Origin: Mesaphorura yosii
Lineage: Eukaryota > Arthropoda > Collembola > Poduromorpha > Tullbergiidae
Direction: 5' to 3'
NCBI GenBank assembly: GCA_009869945.1
Contig: WIXG01000130.1
Span: 62,001 to 126,000, forward strand
DNA length: 64,000 nucleotides
Position 1 is the first letter of the stretch; each line of letters begins with the position of its first letter. Positions 12,896-48,243 of the stretch are shown here, one piece after another. A program made the position numbers and the translations under genes. The notes under the pieces were generated by a model. That model searched no databases. It worked only from the letters and a program-made list of their open reading frames with translations, and was not told the DNA's origin.

Positions 12896-15352
12896 GATTG
12901 TGGCTTGGCTTATCTTTTGCACAAAATACACTTCAAATTCACACGGATTCTTATCACATTACGGTCGATAGCCAAATTGAGCCAAGTAACGATGCCAATG
13001 CCGTGCCGGCTGCGGTTGACACAAACTCGGAAACTGTTTGTCACTGATCAGAATCGTTTTCAATCGACATTGTTCTTTGTCATGCAACAATCTTGACGGC
13101 AGTCTTGCTGATTGGACTGGGGTAAAGACAAAACTTTGCATATGGTACTTGTACTAGTTAGGAATAAGTTAACAAATAATTAACACTGATTACGATTGCG
13201 ATCTTCTTCCGCTCGAACGAAGTCACTCACGCACGTTGCTCACGCCAGTGATAGTTTGAAACTGCGACTGCGGTTGTCGGTCTCTTTGCTTCACACTTCG
13301 TGGCAGGATCGACCGTCGAAGGTGTGTTCAGTTTCTGTTTGTATTGTTGACTCTGTTCTGTCTACAATGATCTTGCCCCAGCCCCAGCTCTTCGTCGTGC
13401 AGGGTGCAGTATGCAGCGAGTTGTTGTAGTGCTTATCGCGATCACGAGTACTTTATACAATATTTGTTATTGTTGCAGTGTTATTATTTGAAGAGCACTT
13501 CACACTTCACAAGATCCGATGTGCAGCCACGCAGCCAGGAGAAGAAAGTCAAGTCAAGTCGTCTGCTCAACGCACAGAGCAGTAGCGCGGGGGTTGGAAT
13601 TAAAACCAAAACCAGCCAGCTCTTGTGCAATGTTGACTTTGTGCCTTGTGCGTTGAGGGCACGACGCAGTGGTGCGAGAAAAAGGTTTGGCTTGATTTAC
13701 ACGAAAAAGGCGCAATTTGTTCGATGAACGTGAATTCTAAAGAATTCTTTGCCGTGCAGGCAGGACCGCGACTGGTTGCCTCCGACAAAAGATGCGATCA
13801 GGGACAGCGATCTTGACAGTGCAAGAGCGAAAGACGTAATGAAGGAGGCTCGCTCAGATGCAGCTCGGCCAGGTTTCGCGAAAGATTAGAAAATCCACAG
13901 TGTAAGGGATGAAATGCTAATATTTTGATTCCCACTCAAATATTAATATAATCTAGCCATGATTACATCAAACCTCTCAGCTCTGCGGCAGCGGCGACGG
14001 ATCATGCGGGCAAGAGGCAAGAGTCGGAGCCACGGCGAAGCAAAAGCACGAGCAAAAAAGAAGCAAAAGCAAACCTAAGCAAAGGCATGATCTTGTATGT
14101 ATTCGATTACAAAATATTTGTGGGTGAAAGAAAGAAGGCAGGCTGTAAGGGTTGCTTTGCTCTCGTGCGTATTTAGGCAGTGATAGTCAGCAGTAATAGT
14201 AAGTAGGCAGTAAGCTGCACTAAATCCAATATTATCATTGTTGAACCAAAGAACACGATCCGATCATGAAGTTAAGCTAAGAACAGTGAGTCGAGTAGTT
14301 GAGTTTAGCAGTGATCTTGTTTCAGGATGAATTGTGTGAGTGAGTTAACATGCATGCGCCAGTGGCAGTGCCAGTGCGCTGGTACAGTCTGCAGTGGAGT
14401 GGAGTTTCGTCTGCTTAAGCAAAGCCACTCCTTTAATATTGGTTTATTGGTTCTTAGCAACTCCACCTATTTGTAGGGAGAAGGGTGGGACTACTACTCC
14501 GAACCTTGTTATCCTGATCTACTGCTTAAACTGCAACTGCAGGCTACTTAGGGATTTAGTTGGCTCTTATGACCACTCGAGAATTGAAGAATCAAGAGCC
14601 ACCTGCTTGCTTGCCCTGCAGTGGAATTGAACGGACCAACTTCAGCCCAGGAGATTAAAATCGAAATTCAAGTCCCAGTGCCATTGCCATAATTGCGGTT
14701 TCAGTGTCATTATCAGGTGGCCGTCAACCACGATCCACAACACCAGATGCAGATTTGTGTCTTAATAATATGATAACTCAATTATATTATTGTTGCGCCG
14801 CCGCGCCGAGAATAATTACAGCTTACATGACATGATTACATGATTCCTGGTCGCGTAACTGGAATTCGAATGGAACAGAAAAACGAATGACATTAATAAA
14901 AGCAGCAAGGCGGGTGTTGAAAACCAGAAACAAGAATGACACAATTACTAAATTATCCAGCTGCTGTTAGCTATGAAATGAATTATGAGTTATGACTTTT
15001 CAGAGGCGTGGACATGTGAATTCTATAATTATCTTCTGCATGCATGATGTGAGTAATGCACCCGGTACACTTTTTATTGAGTTGTCGAAATTAGATCAGC
15101 GTTTGAGATTGATCGACTTCGACTTCAGCACGTTCGACGTGTACTTTTGCACTTTTGGAGAGCATTGCATTGGCAAGACAAGAGACATGGCTTGATGGTC
15201 AATTGAACTTTATATGTCAACACTTGAGGCTGGATGAGTTCGAAAGCAATTGCGAAATAATAGTTGACTCGTTAACATACAGGCTCTTTGGTCAACAAAT
15301 TAACGCACACTGCTAAATACCCATGCTTTAGTTCTGCTTTTCCAGCTCCACA
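12896..15352. other. Intergenic, FoxB upstream / ThuA upstream
   Basis: This gap separates the divergent FoxB (minus) and ThuA-like (plus) genes and so should contain both promoters and the FoxB 5' UTR. I find no coding exon. A frame upstream of the FoxB ATG stays open for a few codons but does not look conserved. No clear TATA box is placed correctly for either gene. Confidence 0.4.
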
Positions 15353-16301
15353 ATGAAGTTCATTACCGTGCCAGCGTTTCTTCTCTTCGGGGCAGCGTTA
15401 CTGGTAGGTTTTTCAGCCTGTGTCGTACTCATGACTTTTAGTAAATGCTCAAATCGACTAAAAGAAAATTACGTGCCTGTTTTTAGGTCCAGCAAGCCAG
15501 CTGCTTCAAAGTAATCGCATTCTACACCGCGCAGCAAGATCTCGGACACATTTCTTTCGTGCGTGAAGCTAATCAGTGGTTTCCAACCGTTGCGGCCCGA
15601 TACAACTTCACATACGAGTCGACAAACAATTGGTCCAATCTGAACGAAGCGTTCCTTTCCCAGTACGACGTGGTTGTGTTTCTGGACACGCGGCCCGAGG
15701 ATTCTCAGCAGCGCGTCGCATTTGAGAACTACATGCGATCTGGGCGTGGTGGCTGGTTGGGCTTCCATTTCGCTGCCTTCGCCCTGACCCCGTCGGCGTA
15801 CCCTCAAAACTGGAATTGGTATCACAACGACTTCATTGGAGCTGGACAATACAGTCACAATACGTGGGAGCCGACGCCCGCGTACTTGCGAGTGGAGAAC
15901 ACTGGCCACTTGGTGACGAGGAACCTGCCACGAGTATTCCAGGCATCCACAAACGAATGGTACGCCTGGCAATACAACTTGGACAACAATCCAAACATCG
16001 ACATCTTGCTCGCCATCGATGAGAGCAGCTATCCACTCGGCACGAAACCTGGCGAGACCTGGACGAGCGGTTACTATCCAGTTGTATGGACAAATCGCAA
16101 TTACAGGTATTGTACAAGGTCATGCGATACGATTACAGGTGTCATTCCCTTTCATTCAATTACAGGATGATTTACATGAACATGGGTCACAACGCTATCG
16201 ATTACGATAACGGCAACGCAGATTTGTCATCCACCTTCGAGTCGCCCGACCAAAATCAGCTGATTATCGACTCCTTGTTTTGGCTAGGCTTGGGGAAATG
16301 A
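15353..16301 (+). CDS. Secreted ThuA-like domain protein
   Basis: The three exons 15353-15403, 15487-16106 and 16166-16301 give 268 residues. Residues 1 to about 23 form a signal peptide (MKFITVPAFLLFGAALL, then VQQASC after the first intron), so the product should be secreted or lumenal. The rest matches the ThuA-like fold, related to class I glutamine amidotransferases but without their catalytic Cys. Matching features are a first strand FKVIAFYTA; YDVVVFLDTRPED; a glycine-rich turn followed by LGFHFAA, equivalent to the family's GGG..GLHSA block; a late NEWYAW block; and YPVVWTNRNYRMIYMNMGHN, equivalent to P..W.....GR.fy...GH. ThuA domains are mainly bacterial and fungal and often linked to sugar metabolism; the substrate here is unknown. 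It lies 385 bp upstream of the UBF-like gene on the same strand. Both introns are short (83 and 59 bp), so it is an ordinary nuclear gene and not contamination. Confidence 0.85.
16107..16165 (+). repeat. Intron 2 of ThuA-like gene with flanking 10-bp direct repeat
   Basis: The 10-mer CAATTACAGG occurs at 16098-16107 across the 5' splice site and again at 16157-16166 across the 3' splice site. A third partial copy, ATTACAGG, lies inside at 16132-16139. The two outer copies are exactly one intron length (59 bp) apart. This is the pattern expected if the intron arose by tandem duplication of exon sequence containing AGGT, or by insertion with target-site duplication. Confidence 0.8.
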
Positions 16302-16379
16302 TTGACTGTAATCTGTGATGTTAATGCCTGATTAACCCTGGACTGAAACTGAAAAGCATTAAGCGAAGTAATTCGATTA

Positions 16380-16385
16380 AATAAA
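16380..16385 (+). terminator. Polyadenylation signal of ThuA-like gene
   Basis: AATAAA lies about 80 bp after the stop codon at 16301, a normal distance for a short 3' UTR, and well before the next gene on the same strand starts at 16686. Confidence 0.55.
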
Positions 16386-16685
16386 TGATTCTGTTTAATT
16401 TCCGTATCAGCGTACCCCATGGTTGTTTCATTGGCTGATTCGCTCTCGTGGCGGTTTTCTCGCTCACATGCTCGATGGCTCGATCTGAGAACAGTCTCCC
16501 TGATCAATCTGAACTCAAGACAGAACGTTATCACCAAGATTTAATTTACGGCACTTCAGGTTGCAGTTACTGGTTAATTTGCGATTGTTATTGTGCATTG
16601 TATTATCCACTGAATAGTTTAATATGAAGATTTTGTCGGGTGATTAATAATAACCAAAATAGAGTAGTCAAAGTCATAGGAGAAA

Positions 16686-19600
16686 ATGATTCAAGTAGAA
16701 GGTTCTGACTCGGATTCGGCAGAAGAATCTGACTCTGGCGAATTTGAAGATAACGAAAACGAGACAGTATTCCAAGATGCAGCTGGGGTTGGAGGTCCAC
16801 GAGTGGTGAGAAAAATTGATATTGAAGATGACGGCGATGATAATCCGCTCCCTGAGCACGGTCGATATCAAGCACTAAATGAAGATGAGGATAACGAGTA
16901 CGAGCAAGTTGGTTACGCAAGAGGACATGAGGATGTGGACAACTTCGAAGATAACGACGATTATGAGGACAACGACGAGGATGGCGATGATTATCATCAA
17001 GTACAATCACCAGGAACGGGAGTGGACAGCTCTCCAAGCGGTCAAGGGTCCAGCCAGGCTGAGAAGGTCAGGACGGCAAATGATCGTGAGTCTATCGAAG
17101 CTGGATTCAAAGTGATGAATCGAATGACCACAAACGACGTCAACACACTGTTGAAGAGACTTCAATCCAAATTGTCACGACTGGACATTCAAATGCATTG
17201 GAAGCGTCAAGTGAATTGGGATCAAATTGCCTTTGGAGAGTTCAGCGCCGAGGATTGTCGATTGGCGTGGATTTACCTGAAATTAACAACACGGAGTTAT
17301 CGCAATCTGCGCGAAGTAGTGGACGAAGTAGCCCTCGTGTATAACAACAATAAGAAGAGGTTCCGGAATAAATTATTGCAGATGTTACCTACCTACCCAA
17401 AACATTGCAAATTCGTCGGCAATGCGTTCTTGACGTATGCTCACCATGCATGGCTGACCAACACCGATAATAATAAGAAGAGACCCGGATCATATTGCTA
17501 TGTAAGTAAATCATTTTGCTTCAATTATCTAAATGCGAATCAGGCTACCCAAATCCAAATTATTAATTCACGGTTGTTCTTAACAGTTCAGGAAGCAATT
17601 ACGACCAACATTTGATCAACTGCCACTCGCAGAGAAGGCGATTTGGGAAGAATATTCGAAAATTGAAGACGGTCAAAGACAAGCTAGAATGAAAGAGTTC
17701 TACGCTCAATTTCCGGAAGTTCCATTGAAAAGGTTGATTGACGTTGGTCCTAGACCGAAAGGATTGGAAATTGAATACGATTTTATACGGACCACAGACA
17801 GTCTTTCAATGAGGCCACGCCATCCGCCATTTCCAAAGGCCGTAAGTCTATTACGAAATCGTGCGATACATTACTCTATACATTGTAATTTCATAATTTA
17901 AAATCAATCAATTCATTCAATTACTTGCAGGAGTACGTCGCCTCGAAGATCAAGAGATTGGAGCCCCCACCGAAGGACGAGGAAGTTTCTACACTAAGAA
18001 TTAAATACGCCGAGAAATGGAAAAGACTGTCCAACGCAACCAAAGTAAAATGGATCGATCTCTTCATACAAAAATGTCAACAATTTGTTCTGGACAATGC
18101 GGAGTACAAGCGAAGGCATCCCGATGCCAAGGTTAGACTCCAACTCAATATGCTCCGAAAGATCAACCGCCAGGAGTTCTTAATGTGGGAAGAATTCAAG
18201 AAAAAGCCTACACCTCCGCCATTGTCTGCCAGGTTACTCTTTTGTAAGCTATTCTCGGAGCAGCCACAGTACAAAGATTTGCCACCGGAAGAAATTGATG
18301 TGAAGGCATTCGCCAAATTCGGCGAAATGAGCAAAGAGGAGCAGGCTCTTTACAGGATGCATTGCGTGCGCCTGCATGAGCAGTACAAGAGAGAAATCGA
18401 GGCGTACTGGGAATCAATTCCTAGTGTCATGAAGCCCGTGTCACTGATGACGATACCTGTGAAGTTTCGCAGAAACTTGACGCACATGGTGGAGAAAGTC
18501 AGTGAGTTTGTACGCGAGCTCGATCGTGACCAACCGGATCAAGAAGGTGTTCTGACATCGAGAGAATATTATGAATGTAATGAGTCTGATTCGGAACAAG
18601 AAGACGAAGATGTCCGAAGTGGTCCAAGGCCCGGATCTGAACTCGCCGCTGAGCCGCCGGCCAAAAGGAAGAAAGTCGGAGAGCAAAAGCAAGACCCGAA
18701 AATCAAGAGTCTTCCCTTTGCAAAAAAGTCCAAGCCGCCATCCGCTGTTGATCACGAGGAAGGGGACGAAGGGAGAAACTCTGCTAGAAATAGTGCAGAT
18801 GATTTGGCATTAGAAGTTGTTGGTCCAGCCAGCAACATTCAAGACGAACGTCCAGGTACAAGTGCAGATGCCAAAATCAAATCTACCAAAGTCACTCCGA
18901 AATCGACAACGGAAAGAAACGAGGATACTGTGGACCAGCAGATCTCAGAGACCCGAGCAATCCAGGCTGCACTGCTTAAAGCAAACAAAGCAAGCAGAAG
19001 TAAGCGTATTAAAAATACTTCGCACTTACTTTCATTCAGATCATTCTACTCTTTAACTTTGACTTTCTTGAACTGTTGCAGGAAATACGGACGATATTCT
19101 TCGTGGTATTTTCGAATCCGTTCCGACTCTTGGTACTGCCTTTTCTCCGTTGTATTATTATTCCAAGTATGTGGCTCAGGAAAAGTTTTGGATGAAGAAG
19201 GTATTCAGACTTGGCCTGGCCAAGACAGCTGATCTCATTTTCCAGTCTTTCAAGACCCTCAGCGCCCACCAAAAGGTAAGTTAATCAAAGAAGTGCCTGG
19301 AAAGATTTCACTCAAGGCTAAATTCGAGTTTATGCTACCAATCATAACTTGGTTCGCTGAACAGGAAGTATTTGTGAAGCAATCTCTCAAATTCCATCAA
19401 CAAATGAATAAAAATCGATTGGACATCAATTCACAACGTCGACACAACAGGCTTCCGGTGCGATCTGGAGTGTATTTCGCAACTGAACCTGTCCCACCAC
19501 CGCCGTAAGTAATTTACTCTTTCGTAGTCATGCCAGTAACCTGACAGGATTGTCTTTGATTCAATACAATGTTCATAATTTCTGTCAGATCTCTGGAGAG

Positions 19601-20352
19601 ATTCTTCCTCCAAGATCCCCGGGAAAACGAGTTTAGGCCTCTTTCCAGTTGGAATGAACTCAACTTTAATACTCAAACGTGGTACATGAAGCAGTACTTC
19701 GCTCGGAATCAAAAATATGTGCAAGACTACGAAAAATTCATCCAGGTTTGATTTCTGTGATAAGTACCCTTCAAGTTTGAACTGTGCATTAACTTCTTGA
19801 TAACAGAGTCTCAATCCAGCCGACCTTCTCGCGTACGTCTTTGAGCTGTACAAAGGCTGGGAGCGTAACCACATGCAACCGAATCCGAATACATCGCGGG
19901 ATCCCTTCGCCTACCTCAGCACACTCCCGAGCGTCACTGCCGGGGCTGAGCAAGAACAATCATTAACAGACAGACAGGCACATCATGCGAGCACTTCCGC
20001 CCACGTCGACCCGCGTCCCCTGAACAACGACGACTACATTTCATGGCTGACCGCCTTGGACCCTCCCAAGAACCTTTCCATTCCAAAGAAGGTGACAGAG
20101 CCCGAGCCCTCACGACGCGAAATCAAGCTCCAGAAAGCCCGAGCGAGGGAAGTCGACTCTGACGAACCGGACACCGACGACGAGCGAATCGCATACCGAG
20201 GAGGAAAGCGAGTTGGAACTCTGCGAAAGGCCCGCCACGCACTGACCCCACTGGAGCGCAAGCGAATGCAAGACTCCTACGAGAGAGCATTGCAGGAAGG
20301 ACTGCCCGGTCTGCAGCCAGCTGACGCTGCGTCTGTGGAGGTTGAGACTTGA
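16686..20352 (+). CDS. UBTF: UBF/UBTF-like HMG-box nucleolar transcription factor
   Basis: The exons 16686-17501, 17587-17841, 17931-18999, 19082-19275, 19365-19504, 19589-19745 and 19807-20352 close in frame to 1058 residues. UBF activates RNA polymerase I at rRNA genes. Residues 1 to about 110 are strongly acidic. Residues about 140-215 match the UBF N-terminal region: VNWDQIAFGEFSAEDCRLAW corresponds to the vertebrate DWEKVAFKDFS..MCKLKW block. HMG-box-like segments follow at about 265-320, 358-425 (KYAEKWKRLSNATKVKWIDL) and 448-520 (KPTPPPLSARLLF to AYWESIP), with more divergent helical segments at about 715-880. PAKRKKV near residue 601 looks like a nuclear localisation signal. Vertebrate UBF (about 760 residues) carries its acidic region at the C-terminus; here it is at the N-terminus. 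The assignment rests on the N-terminal block and box order; the C-terminal third is unassigned. Confidence 0.75.
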
Positions 20353-20682
20353 AGTCTAGTCACTCCCAACTTGATTTTATTCGGTTAATATTATTTCAAC
20401 ACTTACATTTACAGCATTATTAGCATTCCATGTCGGAGCTGTTCAGCTGTTTTACGTTTGTCGTGTAAATAAACGAGGTGGAGGCAACTCGCAAAATGTC
20501 AAATGAAATGAATAAATGAGTTAGTATCTTGTTACATTTCTTGGCTGGGAGAATTGACAGAGTGATTACTTTGTATTCATCTGAAGCAAGCTTTGAATTT
20601 TGTTTAAGTATTCAATCAAAGAGGTGTTGGAGTCAACAACAGCAATAACAAGTAATCTTAGGATTAGAAATGCAGTATCTTA
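20353..20682. other. Convergent 3' UTR region between UBF-like and RAD23
   Basis: This 330-bp gap is shared by two convergent genes. Plus-strand AATAAA at 20468-20473 and 20511-20516 can serve the UBF-like gene. A minus-strand AATAAA (TTTATT on plus at about 20374-20379) could serve RAD23, which would make the two 3' UTRs overlap. Confidence 0.5.
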
Positions 20683-22115
20683 TCAGTCGTCAAAATCATT
20701 TTGTAGAAGAAAGTTGGCCGCCAAATTTTCATTCTTCTCGCACGCAAAGTATGCTTGAACTACAAGATGCTCGGGGAATCCAAGTGATTTAAGCTAAAAA
20801 CCAAATGAGGATACCGCAATTAGGAATATTCAAGCCGTCAGGCGGTAAATTCTGCCATGCTATTCTCATTGACTTACTCGTTCGATCGCTTCTTTGTCTT
20901 GTGGAGTAACTTGAATCTGGAACGCACCTCCTCCAGCCCCACCACCACCGCCACCGCCGCCACTACCCACAGACTCTCTAGACTCAGAGGATCCACCAGA
21001 AGACGGCGGCGTCATGTCTTCATTCAGGAGGCGAACAAACTCTTCCTACGACATAACCATTGGTTGTCATTTAAAACTGGGAAAAATGTGAAATTGAGCT
21101 CTAGACTTGCTCAAATTGCTCATCAGCCACTTACTTGATTTTCTGAAATAACTCGTAACAAATCTGGATTTGTTTGACCAATTTGTTGCAAAACGGCATT
21201 GAGTAAATTTGGATTTTCACGGACAACGTTGCGCATTTGCTCGAATTGAGGCTGTGAACGGAGGAAGCCGAGTGGATCTTCACCGCCTAGTGCTGGCTGA
21301 CCCCCTCCTCCTGCCCCGCCTCCACTCCCTGCAAGCGGAGCTACTGGATTTAGCTCCTCCTAAAAAGCCACGTTGGAAACATTTAAAGTTGCATTTTCAA
21401 CACAGAGCAATTGAGGTTGTAAGACTTACGGACAAATCTTGTGGGATTCCGTTGATTAGATATTCCACTGCGCGGTCAGCATTGTTGAACGAAGCTCTTA
21501 AGGCTTTTTCCACCTCGGGACGCTCGTATCCCATTGCTACAATTGACTGCACTGATGCCTCGAAGTCGCTGCTATCAGCTGAAGGTGCTGCAGTCGTTGC
21601 TGCAGGGGTGCCAGTCGCTGGAGGAGTGGCCTCAGCAGCTCCGGTAGGCGTCGCGGGTGTTGTATTTGTACTGGTGGGCTGAGTGGTTGCAGCAGTCGTC
21701 TCTGCAGGCGCAGCCGGAGTTGAAGCGGTGGTGGTAGCTGCAGCAGGCGTTGTGGTACTTGCAGCAGGAGCGGTTTTAGGTTTAGTCACCATCACCACAA
21801 TGAACTTCTTCTCTTCAATGTCGCAGTCTGCCAATTTAGCTTCATCGAGCAGGATCTTGCCATTGTAAATCAGCTTCTGTCCAGCGACTGGATACTCACC
21901 GCCCTTCTCAGCTTGAATCTTCTCTTTCAAGTTGAGAACCTGTCACAGGTTCATAAATAAATCATAATTAGTGTGCTCATCACGTCATCAATCCTTATGT
22001 ACAGATGGATTTCAATTCACAAGTATCCTGCTCAAAACTCAAAACTTACCGTCTGATCAGCATCGATCTCAATTGTAAAATTTTGCTGCTGAAGATTACG
22101 AAGTGTGATAATCAT
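20683..22115 (-). CDS. RAD23: RAD23 ubiquitin receptor / nucleotide-excision-repair protein
   Basis: The five exons 22050-22115, 21430-21939, 21135-21359, 20878-21045 and 20683-20793 all join in phase 0 and give 359 residues, a normal length for the family. RAD23 shuttles polyubiquitinated proteins to the proteasome and stabilises XPC in DNA repair. In order: a ubiquitin-like domain (about 1-78, opening [20 protein letters not shown]), a Thr/Ala/Pro linker, UBA1 (about 145-190, with [19 protein letters not shown]), the XPC-binding STI1-like domain (about 215-275, [20 protein letters not shown]), a Gly/Ser linker and UBA2 (about 322-355, [20 protein letters not shown]). It converges on the UBF-like gene and lies in tandem with RPL11. 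The start ATG is fixed by the ubiquitin-like domain beginning at residue 1. Confidence 0.97.
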
Positions 22116-22810
22116 CTTGTCAGCTACGGATTACCACGAATTCACAAAATTCAATCTATTGAATAACGAATACCAACTAATCAGTTCCAAAACTCTTCCG
22201 TCCCGTTCAGCACGAATTCATTGATGAATCACAAACTGATTGAGAGAGGGAGGAATCTCCTCTCTTGACTGATAAGCGCAATAAACCAAAGCGACACGAT
22301 TCGCTTGCTCTTTCAGATATCGATCGAAGTAAAAGTTAGTTAATGGAAGAGAAGTGTAATCGTAATCACGCGAAAGATCGCAATACGCTTGAGAGTTCAA
22401 CCAACTGCTAAGCTTTGACTGAAATGCCAAATGCATAGAAAATGATATGCAAAAAATTACGTGTGAATGCGAAGTTGTGAGTTGCGTGCATTACAAAGTA
22501 TGCCGCCTGACTCAATGCAATAAATGCAACGCAATCACAGCAATCGAACCACGGGCGCCACCTTCCGCAGACAGTGGAAACTCATAGTCAAGCTGTAACG
22601 TTGATGTTGCTTACATTTCTGCAATGTCCATTAATTAGATCTATTAAAGACGCTAAATAGAATTCTCTCCTTTTTATTTAAACGGAATTGGTCAAACTCA
22701 AACAAAACGCGTATAAAATTAATTCAATTTGAATAGAAGGATAAGGAAATGATGTTGTGCTTCCAGAATCCGAGGGTCGCCAATCTTGTGAATGAGTTAC
22801 CAATAAATTC
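22116..22810. other. RAD23 promoter / RPL11 3' flank
   Basis: This region separates two minus-strand genes and holds the RAD23 5' UTR and promoter and the RPL11 3' UTR. A minus-strand AATAAA (TTTATT at 22673-22678) lies about 135 bp past the RPL11 stop and is a good polyadenylation signal. A 72-codon ATG frame at 22218-22436 (minus) lies just upstream of RAD23. It resembles no known protein and could at most be an upstream ORF. Confidence 0.5.

Positions 22811-48243
<25,433 letters not shown>

Noticed and set aside
15469-15972. 167-codon minus-strand frame
   Set aside because: It is the antisense shadow of ThuA exon 2, which has a clear domain, signal peptide and splice sites on the plus strand.
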